DNA of 64,000 nt from Segatella copri (GTDB lineage Bacteria; Bacteroidota; Bacteroidia; Bacteroidales; Bacteroidaceae): the NCBI RefSeq assembly GCF_026015295.1, contig NZ_JAPDUW010000001.1, positions 3,247,501 through 3,311,500 of the forward strand, in the 5' to 3' direction. This document shows positions 1 to 9,055 of this stretch, in pieces. A program made the position numbers and the translations under genes. The notes under the pieces were generated by a model. That model did no database searches and was not told the DNA's origin. It was given only the letters and a program-made list of their open reading frames with translations. The stretch's first letter is position 1, and each line of letters opens with the position of its first letter.

Positions 1-75
1 GTCATCGCTGCATGCTGTAAGGGTGAATGCAGCCAATGCGAGGCACAATGTCCAGAGATATTTAATTGTTTTCAT
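1..75 (-). CDS. Partial lipoprotein, N-terminus only (probable surface glycan-binding protein)
   Basis: Only the first 25 codons are inside the window; the gene continues beyond base 1. Reading from the ATG at 75 the peptide is a classic lipoprotein signal: Lys at positions 2 and 5, a hydrophobic core, then LTAC with Cys22 followed by Ser-Asp-Asp, an acidic start typical of Bacteroidota surface lipoproteins. It begins 42 bases after the SusD stop on the same strand, so it is very likely in the same operon. The slot right after SusC/SusD is usually filled by a SusE/F-like or other surface glycan-binding protein; this identity is inferred from position, since no mature domain is visible. Confidence 0.75.
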   Translation of the reverse strand, partial: MKTIKYLWTLCLALAAFTLTACSDD

Positions 76-117
76 AATTCTTTATTTATTAAAGATGAAT
101 GATACAGGTTGTGCCTG

Positions 118-1857
118 TTATTTAAACAAATCGGTGTCTTCTACCTCGCGGTTGCCAAACTGGTAAGCTACGGTAGCTATGTTGCCGTTACCATCTGGCT
201 TGAGGAGAGGATTCTTGGTCTGGTCGGTATCAGCGATAGGCAAAGTCAGATTCTTGGCTGTTGCTGTGGCTACGCTAGGACCTGGTGCAGTATAATCCTC
301 GCTCAGAACATATTCGTGAGTAGATGACTTGAAGTAGCTGGCATTGCGGTACTGGTTGTTGATATAGTTCACCATTTCCTGCTGCTGATAGTAGCCGCGG
401 CGGACGATGAAGTACCAGTACAAGCCTTCGAATGCTGTTTCCAGACGGAATTCGTGACGGATGTCTTCGAAGGAAAGACTGTTCTTGGTAGGAACACCTG
501 CACGGGTGCGTAGCTTGTTGAAATACTTGAGTGCCGTAGCATCGGTAGTCGTTGCGTTATTACCCAATACTGCTTCGGCATAGTTGAGGTAAACCTCAGC
601 CAGACGCATCATGTAAGTATTGATACCCGAGTTGTTGTTCATCGCAAATCCGTTTACAGCATTGGTACCGATGACATACTTCTTGATGTTGGCACCCTGT
701 TCGCCTGGCTTCTCGGTTTCACCATATATATATGGCTTCTCCGGATTGGCAGAAAGTTCAGGATAAGTTTCGCCATAAGAAGCCACGCAGTTGTGACGGC
801 GGATGGCATCATCTACCTTTGTGCCGAGGGTAGGGTCTTCATACTCCTTGAACTCTTCCCAGAGATCGTAAGAGCAGAATGTAGAGCCACCCCAAGAGTT
901 GCCCTGGTTAACCTGTGTGCTCCATGCCAGGAAGCGGGTCATTGATTGGGCAAGACCTCCTTCTGCACCTGCCTGGAACTGCAACTGGAAGATGCTCTCA
1001 CTATTATTATTAAAGGTAGAGGCAGCAAACAGTTCTGCATAGGTATCAGCCAGCTGGTAAGGTCCCTGCTCAATAACAATGGCGGCAGCCTTCTTGGCAG
1101 CATCGAGATAATATTCGTTGCGGGTTCCGCGGTTCTTATCTGTAGCCGCATTGGTTCCGTCGTAACGGCCGCTGGTGGTTAAACCTGCCATTGAGAGATA
1201 GAAGCGGCTCAGCATGGCATAAGCTGCATACTTGTTGATGCGGCCTGTAGCAGGAGAGGCTGCTGGCAGATGAACGGCTGCGTACTCCATATCGCGGATG
1301 GCATATTCAATGCCGTCTATTCCTGGGTTTGGACTAACTACGTAATTGTTAACCAGACTCTGGGTGTCGTTGTAGATGACAGCGCATCCCCAGAGTGAAC
1401 TGATATACCAGTAGGCGAGACCACGCATAAAACGGGCTTCAGCAATACCCTGCAGTTTAGCCGTCTCGCTTACGTTGGAAGACGAGTGATTGGCTATGTT
1501 GTTGATGGTATTGTTTGCCTGAGCTACAACCGAATAGAGTGACCCCCAAGCTTCGGTAAGACCAATGGAAAGACCAGTCTCAGTGAAGTTTGTATATGGG
1601 TAAAGGTAGTCTGAGTATTGAGCTGTGATGTTGTTGGCACGACCATCGCCCATTCCATAATAGAACTTATCATTGAAGTCGTACCAAACATAGCTATATA
1701 GCGGCATGACTGCCTGTGATACGGCTTCATCGTTGTCGAAGAAGTTATCCTGCGAAATCTGGTAGGTATTCTTCTGCTCCAGGAAGTCGTTGGCACAGCC
1801 CGTGAATGAGAGCATTCCCGCCAGCGCCAATGTATATTTTAATATGTTTGTTTTCAT
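118..1857 (-). CDS. SusD-like nutrient-binding outer membrane lipoprotein
   Basis: 579 aa, about the usual SusD length. The N-terminus is a lipoprotein signal with lipobox LSFTGC (Cys21), followed by the family-typical N-D-F-L-E-Q opening. The body has the helical TPR-like features of the family, for example the GIAEARFMRGLAYWY segment and the late MRLAEVYLNYAEA segment, and ends in the usual SusD C-terminal region with an R-N-P-L-L-like variant (TKNPLLKP). SusD proteins cap the SusC barrel at the cell surface and bind oligosaccharides. It starts 28 bases after the SusC stop and shares the SusC promoter. The surrounding GH10, GH43 and GH67 genes make a xylan-derived ligand likely; that specificity is an inference from context. 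Confidence 0.95.
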   Translation of the reverse strand: MKTNILKYTLALAGMLSFTGCANDFLEQKNTYQISQDNFFDNDEAVSQAVMPLYSYVWYDFNDKFYYGMGDGRANNITAQYSDYLYPYTNFTETGLSIGLTEAWGSLYSVVAQANNTINNIANHSSSNVSETAKLQGIAEARFMRGLAYWYISSLWGCAVIYNDTQSLVNNYVVSPNPGIDGIEYAIRDMEYAAVHLPAASPATGRINKYAAYAMLSRFYLSMAGLTTSGRYDGTNAATDKNRGTRNEYYLDAAKKAAAIVIEQGPYQLADTYAELFAASTFNNNSESIFQLQFQAGAEGGLAQSMTRFLAWSTQVNQGNSWGGSTFCSYDLWEEFKEYEDPTLGTKVDDAIRRHNCVASYGETYPELSANPEKPYIYGETEKPGEQGANIKKYVIGTNAVNGFAMNNNSGINTYMMRLAEVYLNYAEAVLGNNATTTDATALKYFNKLRTRAGVPTKNSLSFEDIRHEFRLETAFEGLYWYFIVRRGYYQQQEMVNYINNQYRNASYFKSSTHEYVLSEDYTAPGPSVATATAKNLTLPIADTDQTKNPLLKPDGNGNIATVAYQFGNREVEDTDLFK

Positions 1858-1885
1858 GTTCTTGTTACTTTAAGAAGTTGATGAT

Positions 1886-4800
1886 TTAGAACTGCACATT
1901 TACACCGAAAGTATAGATGCGTGGTGATGGATAGCGGCTGTAGTCTACACCGTTGAGGAGAGCATTACCGCGCATCGAACCAACTTCTGGGTCGAAGCCA
2001 TCATACTTGGTGATAGTGAATACATTCTGAATGTTGCAGTAGAGCTTGACGTTGTTCAGGAATGTGTGGCTGAGCCACTTGCGAGGCAAAGTGTAGCTGA
2101 GTGCTATGTTCTGGAGACGGATGTATGAACCATCTTCTACATAAGCATCGCTTACACGGTTGTTCTTGTTTACACCACTTTCTGTTGACAGACGAGGCAT
2201 GATGGAACCGGTGTTAACAACGTAGTAGTTGCGGTAGTCGTCCGGACCGTTTTCATCATACTTAGCCAGACGTGCATAGTCCATCACCTCAGTCAACTGG
2301 TTGCTTGTAGAACCGGTGATGTTGAGGAAACGCTTGCCATAGTTCATAATCTTGTTGCCGTAAGAGCCGCTGAACTGGAAGCTCAGGTCGAAGCCCTTAT
2401 AAGAGAAGGTATTGCCGAAACCGAAGGTGAACTTAGGCTCTGGGTTGCCGATGAAGGTCTGGTCGTTGTTGTCGATGACACCATCGCCATTGATATCCTC
2501 ATAGATGTAGTCGCCGATGAATACACCACCACTTGTAGGGCTTGTAGCAATCTTGGCACCTTCTGGCAGAGCAACCTGCTTCACGTTGCCGTTGGCATCC
2601 TTATACCAGAAATCTTCTGGCTTGTCGAAACGGCCGATAACCTTGTAACCCCAGAACTGACCGATAGGCTGACCTACCCTGGTGTTGGTAACGGTAGCGG
2701 TTTCAGAACCGATCTGTACGGTTTGAGGAAGACTACCTGTCTCTGAATCAAGAGATACCACCTTATTACGGTTCAGTGAGAATACGAAGTTAGAGTGCCA
2801 TGAGAAGTTCTTGTTCTCGATATTGGCGGTGTTGATGGTGAACTCGATACCCTTGTTCTCCAGACTACCTACGTTACCCCAAGGGTTGGAGGCAGTACCA
2901 TACTTGGAACCTGTACCAGAACCGATGAAGGCTGGCAGGTCGAGCATCATCAGTAGGTCGTTGGTCTTCTTGTAGTACCAGTCGAACACGATGTCGATGC
3001 GGCTGTTAAAGAGAGATAAGTCGAAACCTACGTTGGTAGAGTAGGTGGTCTCCCACTTCAGTTCCGGGTTGGCATTGTTGGCATTCATGACGCCCACACC
3101 CCATGAAGTGGTATAGTTCTTGAGCATGGCTGCATAGGCCCACTGCTGTACGTTCTGGTTACCGGTAGCACCCCAGCCCAAGCGCAACTTGAGGTTGTTG
3201 ATGACCTTGTTGTCCTTCAGGAAGTTCTCCTGGCTGGCGCGCCATGCGAAGGCTGCTGATGGGAACCAACCCCAGCGGTGACCCTCGGCAAACTTGTTGG
3301 AGCCATCGCAACGGAGTGTTGCTGTTAGGAGATAGCGGTCAGCATAATTATAGAGTGCACGACCGAAGTAAGAGTAGAGCTTGTAGCCGTCCTGGTTACC
3401 TTGGGTCAGGTTGATGTTGGCACCTGTTGTTGCACCGGCAATGAGGTCGGTTACTGAGTTTGAAAGATAACCGGAGTTGCTGGCAGCAAAGTTCTCCCAA
3501 TAGCTCTGGCTCATTTCCTGACCAGCCATTACATTAATATTATGCTTCTCGGCTATTGTACCGTTGTAGGTCAGGATGTTGCGCCAAGACCAGTACTTGG
3601 TATCATTCTTGTACCAGGCACCATCGCGCTGTGAACTCTCGCGCACGCCAAACTTATAGTCAGGCTGGTATGTCTTTGTCTTGTTGAGATTATAATCTGT
3701 AGAAAGCTCAGTCTTCAAGGTAAGTCCCTTCAGGAGAGTTGCTTCCAGATAAGTATTGATACGGAAGTTGAGTCGCTTGGCATAGTTGGTCTTGATTTCT
3801 GCCAAAGCTACTGCGTTGTCTGGCATCCACTGGTCGTCTGGTCCGTCATAACCACCATTTGGATTGCGCACGGCAACAGAAGGCTGAGACTTCAATGCGG
3901 TCATGATGATGTCCCAGTTTTTCTCCATTTCCTGCTTTGAATCAGAGAGTGAGAAAGAAATACCGCCCTTGAGCCATTTCTTGAGTTCGGTATCAATGTT
4001 ACCACGCAAGGTCTGGCGCTTGAAGCCTGTCTTCAGACCGATACCAGCCTGGTTGAGGTAGCCGACAGAAATAGCGTAGGTAGTGCGGCCGTTACCACCA
4101 GAAAGAGAAAGACTGTGGTTGGTCATGAAGGCTGTACTGAACAGTTCGTCCTGCCAGTCAGTACCATCGCCGAGAAGTTCAGGGCGCAGCCAGGTGCTGG
4201 ATGCTGGTTTGATCTTGGCATCAGAGATAGCATTGTAGTGCTCAGCATACTGTTTCAGGTTCATCACGTCAAGTTTCTTAGGCATAGCCTGCCAACCCAC
4301 ATAACCATCGTAGGTTATCTGAGCCTCACCATTCTGACCACGCTTGGTGGTAATCATGATGACACCATTAGATGCGCGTGAACCATAGATAGCGGTAGCC
4401 GAAGCATCCTTCAGAATATCCATAGTCAGGATATCGCTAGGGTTGATGCCTGCCAATGGGTTGGAATTTCCATTGTCAGAACCATCTGAGTCGATGATGA
4501 CACCATCGATAACGAAGATAGGTTGGGAGGTGGCATTCAGAGAGTTCGTACCGCGGATGCGGATGGTACTACTACCACCAGGAGTACCTGTGTTGGCTTG
4601 AATCTGCACACCGGCAGCACGACCCTGGAGAACCTGGTCGATACTCGTTGTGACTGATTTCTCAAAAGCTTTGTTGTCTACCTGGGTAACCGCACCGGTC
4701 AAATCGGCCTTGCGCATGGTACCATAACCTACTACCACCACCTCGCTAAGAGCCTGGGCGTCGGTTACCAGAGTTACATCAATAGGACCATTGCCAACTT

Positions 4801-5065
4801 TCACCTCCTTATCTTTATAGCCAAGATAAGAGATCTGTAAAGTTGCACCTTTTGGGGCTTTCAGGGTGAAGTTACCGTCCAGGTCGGTAACGGTTGCCAT
4901 ATTTGGCTGCCCCTTCACACGAACTGTCGCGCCAATGATTGGACCATCGTCTGCGACCACTGTACCTTTTACATTACCGTTTTGAGCCACTGCATTCTGG
5001 TATGGGAATGCAACGAACATAAACAATAATGACAGGTACTTTAAAGCATTACCTGCATGTCTCAT
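1886..5065 (-). CDS. SusC-like TonB-linked outer membrane transporter
   Basis: 1059 aa, normal SusC length. After a signal peptide (ending about residue 27) comes a carboxypeptidase-like regulatory beta-sandwich (residues about 30-105, starting GNVKGTVV and including the LQISYLGYKDKEV stretch), then a TonB-box-like LSEVVVVGYGT and the plug domain with the SusC signature region around DILKDASATAIYGSRASNGVI, then a long 22-strand barrel ending in Phe (VNVQF). It imports oligosaccharides together with the SusD gene just downstream. It has its own promoter at 5150-5157 and is separated from the upstream GH67-GH35 unit by a terminator. The substrate is probably xylo-oligosaccharide, from the neighbouring enzymes. 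Confidence 0.96.
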   Translation of the reverse strand: MRHAGNALKYLSLLFMFVAFPYQNAVAQNGNVKGTVVADDGPIIGATVRVKGQPNMATVTDLDGNFTLKAPKGATLQISYLGYKDKEVKVGNGPIDVTLVTDAQALSEVVVVGYGTMRKADLTGAVTQVDNKAFEKSVTTSIDQVLQGRAAGVQIQANTGTPGGSSTIRIRGTNSLNATSQPIFVIDGVIIDSDGSDNGNSNPLAGINPSDILTMDILKDASATAIYGSRASNGVIMITTKRGQNGEAQITYDGYVGWQAMPKKLDVMNLKQYAEHYNAISDAKIKPASSTWLRPELLGDGTDWQDELFSTAFMTNHSLSLSGGNGRTTYAISVGYLNQAGIGLKTGFKRQTLRGNIDTELKKWLKGGISFSLSDSKQEMEKNWDIIMTALKSQPSVAVRNPNGGYDGPDDQWMPDNAVALAEIKTNYAKRLNFRINTYLEATLLKGLTLKTELSTDYNLNKTKTYQPDYKFGVRESSQRDGAWYKNDTKYWSWRNILTYNGTIAEKHNINVMAGQEMSQSYWENFAASNSGYLSNSVTDLIAGATTGANINLTQGNQDGYKLYSYFGRALYNYADRYLLTATLRCDGSNKFAEGHRWGWFPSAAFAWRASQENFLKDNKVINNLKLRLGWGATGNQNVQQWAYAAMLKNYTTSWGVGVMNANNANPELKWETTYSTNVGFDLSLFNSRIDIVFDWYYKKTNDLLMMLDLPAFIGSGTGSKYGTASNPWGNVGSLENKGIEFTINTANIENKNFSWHSNFVFSLNRNKVVSLDSETGSLPQTVQIGSETATVTNTRVGQPIGQFWGYKVIGRFDKPEDFWYKDANGNVKQVALPEGAKIATSPTSGGVFIGDYIYEDINGDGVIDNNDQTFIGNPEPKFTFGFGNTFSYKGFDLSFQFSGSYGNKIMNYGKRFLNITGSTSNQLTEVMDYARLAKYDENGPDDYRNYYVVNTGSIMPRLSTESGVNKNNRVSDAYVEDGSYIRLQNIALSYTLPRKWLSHTFLNNVKLYCNIQNVFTITKYDGFDPEVGSMRGNALLNGVDYSRYPSPRIYTFGVNVQF

Positions 5066-5216
5066 GATTAATTGGTTTTTGTGATTTAATTGGTTTAAAA
5101 CTTGTTCGTTGGTTTATATACGAATTTCGTTTTTATTGATTTTCTGCTGCAAAGATATGTCCTTTTTCGTAAAGTACAGTTAAAATTTGTATCTTGCGTG
5201 TTTTAAAATGTTTCAT
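5066..5216 (-). promoter_or_regulatory. SusCD promoter with putative sensor-regulator operator
   Basis: On the minus strand the -7 box is TATCTTTG (5157-5150), matching the Bacteroidota consensus TAnnTTTG; no good TTTG sits at -33, as expected for an activated promoter. An ATGAAACA element lies at 5216-5209, exactly 51 nt upstream of the box. The 17 bases 5141-5157 are identical to those at the GH67 promoter. The roughly 75-nt leader contains an 11-bp direct repeat (5068-5078 and 5086-5096). Confidence 0.7.
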
Positions 5217-5243
5217 GAGCAATAAAATAGACATATTAGAGCA

Positions 5244-5279
5244 GAAAAAAGGGGATATGCAGCTGCAAATCCCCTTTAT
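5244..5279 (-). terminator. Rho-independent terminator after the GH35 gene
   Basis: On the minus strand AAAGGGGAT pairs with ATCCCCTTT (5277-5269 with 5256-5248) around a 12-nt loop that is itself palindromic, followed by a T run (5250-5245 read as A on the plus strand). It lies about 20 bases past the GH35 stop and cuts that unit off from the SusCD operon. Confidence 0.8.
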
Positions 5280-5300
5280 ACCTTATTATATATAGACGTT

Positions 5301-6947
5301 TTAGTATTCGTATAGCTTGATGTGGAGTATTTTATTGTCTCCACATGAGATGCGGGCATGGCGCCCCTGGTGGTCCTGATCGCCATTATCACGACGGATA
5401 AACTGTAATTTGCCGTTTTTGTCTACTTCAACCTGGTCTACATATCCGATACCGATACGCTTGCCTTTGAAAGTAGCGGTTTGTTTCTTTGTTTCGGTTC
5501 CACCGTTGTCTACAAATCCGTCCTCACCAAGTTTCTTTTCTTCAGCTTGCGCTTTTTCTGTCTTGCTTTGGAAGACTACGACGATTCCATTACCAGCTAT
5601 GATGTATTCGTTCTTGGCTAGTTTCACAATCAAGCCACCGCCTTCAGGCCATTTACTTCCATCTGTAGCACGAGGATCCCATGGTAGCGTGAAGAAATGA
5701 CGGCAGGTCATGGTAATATCTCCATCTTCAATGATGCGCTCTTTATCTTCCTGGTCGAAGAGCAATCCCCAGTTTTTGCCCTTTCCCTGATGCTGAAGCA
5801 GGATAGGAGAGAGTTGGTCGATAACCTTATATGAACGTCTGAGACTGTTCTTCACCTTGTAGTTAGCTTCATCGAGAGCAAACGGACTGAAACTGATAGC
5901 ATCTGTTTCACCAAAGGTATAGTAAGCCTTTACGCCACTGTTGGCATCGCACTTCACTTCTGGAGTGAAGAAAGGATTGTCGGCACGCTTGTATTTCTCT
6001 ACCCATCCCTTGTAACCGGTATCATAGATATCTGGTGCAAAGATGTCGATACTTGGTGCACCGCATTTCCAGATATCAATCAGATGGGCAAGTGGTCCGG
6101 CAGATGGATATTCGCCTGGTTTTCTGCCACGACTGTTCATTGCTGCATTTACATACATCGGAATATTGTAGATGGCTTTGCCTGCTGAGGCTAGTTGCTC
6201 TACATACTTGGCATAGTAATATGCTTGGAATTTCTCGTCAGCATAACGGTCTGTTCCGAAAACTTCTGCCCATGTACCTTTCTTCTTGAGCTTGAGTGCC
6301 TTGAGCAATGGAGCAGGAACGGGTTGACTGTAAGCTTTTTCGGCAAGAGGAGAGTGGTCGCGGGCAGATTCGAGCATGCCGATTTCGTTTTCTACCTGCA
6401 TCATGATAACGGTATTCTCCTGACTGTCTACTGCTTTAATGTGCTTCATCAGTTCGCAGAAAGCTCGTTTGTCTGCTTGAAGCAGGTTATCGCTGAAGGC
6501 AGTGCATATCTCCAATGGCTTGCCATTCTCGGTGAGTGAACGAGGGAAACGCTTGGTGTTTTCCTTTACCCATAGTGGTGCATAGCAGCTCATGGAGTTC
6601 TTCCAGGCACCAAACCATAGGAAGACAATCTTCAAGTCATGCTTACGGGCAGTTGTGATGACGCTGTCTACGAGTGTAAAATCATATTTGCCCTCATTAG
6701 GTTCTACAAATTCCCAATATGCAGGAACGAAGACAGAGTTGACTCCGCTATTCTTCATCTGTTTCAATGCTTTCCTGATGTCGGCAGGACTTGTTGCTGC
6801 TGAGTTGCTCAATTCGCCAGCCAGGAGAAGCATCGGCTTGTCATTGACAACAAGCTGGGTTGCAGAGCCTTGCTTCTGCAGTTTCACTCCAGCTTGTATG
6901 TTGATGCAGCATAATAATGCAAGAAAAGATAATACGATCTTATTCAT
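5301..6947 (-). CDS. GH35-like exported glycosidase (DUF5597 type)
   Basis: 548 aa with a signal peptide cut near residue 19. The fold is a TIM barrel with the GH35 acid/base motif QVENEIG (Glu188) and a second Glu at about 330 in FFTPEVKCD, placed where the family has its nucleophile; the C-terminal third resembles the DUF5597 domain. Family members remove terminal beta-galactose or related sugars. The start codon overlaps the end of the GH67 gene by 8 bases, so the two are translated as a pair, and a terminator follows. In this locus it would trim side chains from glucuronoarabinoxylan or a related hemicellulose in the periplasm; the exact sugar cannot be read from sequence. Confidence 0.85.
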   Translation of the reverse strand: MNKIVLSFLALLCCINIQAGVKLQKQGSATQLVVNDKPMLLLAGELSNSAATSPADIRKALKQMKNSGVNSVFVPAYWEFVEPNEGKYDFTLVDSVITTARKHDLKIVFLWFGAWKNSMSCYAPLWVKENTKRFPRSLTENGKPLEICTAFSDNLLQADKRAFCELMKHIKAVDSQENTVIMMQVENEIGMLESARDHSPLAEKAYSQPVPAPLLKALKLKKKGTWAEVFGTDRYADEKFQAYYYAKYVEQLASAGKAIYNIPMYVNAAMNSRGRKPGEYPSAGPLAHLIDIWKCGAPSIDIFAPDIYDTGYKGWVEKYKRADNPFFTPEVKCDANSGVKAYYTFGETDAISFSPFALDEANYKVKNSLRRSYKVIDQLSPILLQHQGKGKNWGLLFDQEDKERIIEDGDITMTCRHFFTLPWDPRATDGSKWPEGGGLIVKLAKNEYIIAGNGIVVVFQSKTEKAQAEEKKLGEDGFVDNGGTETKKQTATFKGKRIGIGYVDQVEVDKNGKLQFIRRDNGDQDHQGRHARISCGDNKILHIKLYEY

Positions 6948-8946
6948 AGATCTTCATTTTAGAAAAGGTTTGAAAATACTTGAGACAGGTATTGCGCCAT
7001 TCCTTTGCATTCTCCAATTGTACATTGAGCAGAGAGTCTGTATGTTGCCATTCCTGCTCATGCCCCTTCATGTACTGCTTGGCTGAGGTATGCCAAAAGT
7101 CGCGGTAAACTTCTACCATCGCCACACCCATGTTGTACTTCATGCAGAGTTCCTGCCAGAGGGTGCTGCCTGATTTCATCTTGTAAGTCCAAGGCACATG
7201 ATGGAACCAGAGGAGATATTCTTCAGGACAGGTCTCGATGTTATCATACAGACTGCGATATGGTTCTGGGTACTGACCGACAGCATCTGTGCCCTTGGAT
7301 GAACGGTCGAAACCTACACCCTGAGCATCAGCCTTGTGGTAGTAGACCGGACACCATTCCAAAGGATAACTTGCGATGAAACCATCTGGCTCCGGACCGT
7401 AGTGGTGGTCGAACTTGAAGATGTGGTGCAAACCCAAAGGCATCATATAGTTGACGCAAGCTTCGCGCGAAGTCATCATCATCATCTCTACCGGCTTGGT
7501 GAATTTCTCGTCCTGGTTTTCGTAGGTCTGTACGAGCCATTCGTGAGCAATCTCTTCAGCTGTAAGTGAAGGATTCCATGCCAATCGGCCAAAAGCATAC
7601 CAGTTAGCCTGAGAGAAAGGATGACCGCACCAGTTGGCATCATCACCGATATTGGCTACACCTGAGATTCCAACCAGTCTGTCTGGATTAACAAAGCCAA
7701 AGAATTCCTTCCACATAGGAGCGAGATAGGTGAGGTGCTTAGACTGACCAAGATATTCCTGGGTAATCTGAAGTTCTGCTATCTGTGGAGTCTGTTTGAT
7801 GTTGTCGAAGATAGGAGCGTATGGTTCACGTGGCTGGAAGTCGAGCGGACCATTCTTTGACTGTAGGATTACGTTGTCACGGAACTTGCCATCCATACCT
7901 TTGAATTCGCTGACAGCCTGTTTCACACGGTCTTCTCCCTTATGATTAGCACCATATACAAAGCTTCGCCACATGATGATGCCTCCGTATGGTTTGACGG
8001 CATCGGCAAGCATGTTGGCTCCATCGGCATGTGTGCGGTGGTAGTCGCCAGGACCAGGCTGTCCTTCAGAATTGGCTTTTACGAGGAAACCGCCAAAGTC
8101 AGGGATGGTAGCATATATCTCTTTTGCCTTCTTCTTCCACCACTGCTGAACCTTCTTATCCAGTGGGTCGGCAGTCTTGGTGTAGCCTAAAGCCATAGGC
8201 GAAGCGAAGTTGATGCTGAGGTATACCCGGATACCATAAGGACGCAGGATGTTGGCAATGATCTTCACCTTATTAATATATTCTGCGGTCATCATCTTTG
8301 GCGATGCGTTTACATTGTTCAGTACGCTGCCGTTGATGCCCAAAGAGGCGTTGGCACGGGCGTAGGTGATGAGACGGTCGTGAAGACTCTTGCTGATGCT
8401 GCCGCCCTTACCGTTCTTTCCGAGTTTGATTTCTTCCCATTTGAAGATGCTCTTTCCGGCATAGCCACGTTCGATGCTGCCATCGAGATTATCCCAATGG
8501 TTGAGAATGCGGAGACCCACTTGTGGTTTCTCTGTCTCATCGATAGCTTTACTGAAGTTCTGCTGATTACCGCTACCTGTGTTGTAGGCATCAGTGTTCT
8601 GAAGTCGAATTAACTCGTAGGCACCATAGAGCAAACCGATAGGATTGCTGGCGGTGATAGTTGCTTCGTACTGGATGTTGTCGCCTTGCTGGGCAGGACG
8701 GGCGTAGATGTTATAGCCCTCGCCCAGGTTGAGACTCTTGTCTATCTTGAGCTCAACATTCTTGCCACGCCAGTTGTTTTCTAACTCCTGCTTGGCAATC
8801 TTGGCTGTTGCATCATCAGGCAACTGTGAGATGACTTGGCATGAGTTAGCATACTGCTTTCCGAGCCATAACTGTGAACCATCACTCTGTGCAGAAACAT
8901 GGAGTGATGTAAGTACCGTAAATAATAAAATGAGGTATTTCTTCAT
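6940..8946 (-). CDS. GH67 alpha-glucuronidase
   Basis: 668 aa with a signal peptide (about residues 1-19). The family's catalytic signatures are all present: the acid in ANSEGQPGPG (Glu294) and the two carboxylates in LDFQPREP (Asp369) and ELQITQEYLG (Glu397). GH67 enzymes remove 4-O-methyl-glucuronic acid from the non-reducing end of xylo-oligosaccharides, so it works after an endoxylanase, probably in the periplasm. It has its own promoter between it and the sensor gene upstream and overlaps the GH35 gene downstream. This matches, as I recall it, the alpha-glucuronidase gene in the xylanase cluster of Prevotella bryantii. Confidence 0.95.
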   Translation of the reverse strand: MKKYLILLFTVLTSLHVSAQSDGSQLWLGKQYANSCQVISQLPDDATAKIAKQELENNWRGKNVELKIDKSLNLGEGYNIYARPAQQGDNIQYEATITASNPIGLLYGAYELIRLQNTDAYNTGSGNQQNFSKAIDETEKPQVGLRILNHWDNLDGSIERGYAGKSIFKWEEIKLGKNGKGGSISKSLHDRLITYARANASLGINGSVLNNVNASPKMMTAEYINKVKIIANILRPYGIRVYLSINFASPMALGYTKTADPLDKKVQQWWKKKAKEIYATIPDFGGFLVKANSEGQPGPGDYHRTHADGANMLADAVKPYGGIIMWRSFVYGANHKGEDRVKQAVSEFKGMDGKFRDNVILQSKNGPLDFQPREPYAPIFDNIKQTPQIAELQITQEYLGQSKHLTYLAPMWKEFFGFVNPDRLVGISGVANIGDDANWCGHPFSQANWYAFGRLAWNPSLTAEEIAHEWLVQTYENQDEKFTKPVEMMMMTSREACVNYMMPLGLHHIFKFDHHYGPEPDGFIASYPLEWCPVYYHKADAQGVGFDRSSKGTDAVGQYPEPYRSLYDNIETCPEEYLLWFHHVPWTYKMKSGSTLWQELCMKYNMGVAMVEVYRDFWHTSAKQYMKGHEQEWQHTDSLLNVQLENAKEWRNTCLKYFQTFSKMKIYE

Positions 8947-8988
8947 ATCTTTGCAGATCGTTAGTTTGTATTGTTATTGTTTCTGCTG

Positions 8989-9055
8989 CAAAGATACGAA
9001 AAAATACCTTTTATATATATAGCGGTCGTTTATTTTTCATTTCTCTTTGTTTCAG
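8989..9055 (-). promoter_or_regulatory. GH67-GH35 promoter with putative operator
   Basis: Minus-strand -7 box TATCTTTG at 8996-8989, with no convincing -33 TTTG. CTGAAACA sits at 9055-9048, again exactly 51 nt upstream of the box as at SusC, and falls inside the last codons of the sensor gene. The box and the following bases (plus strand 8980-8996) repeat the SusC promoter over 17 bases. Confidence 0.65.
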
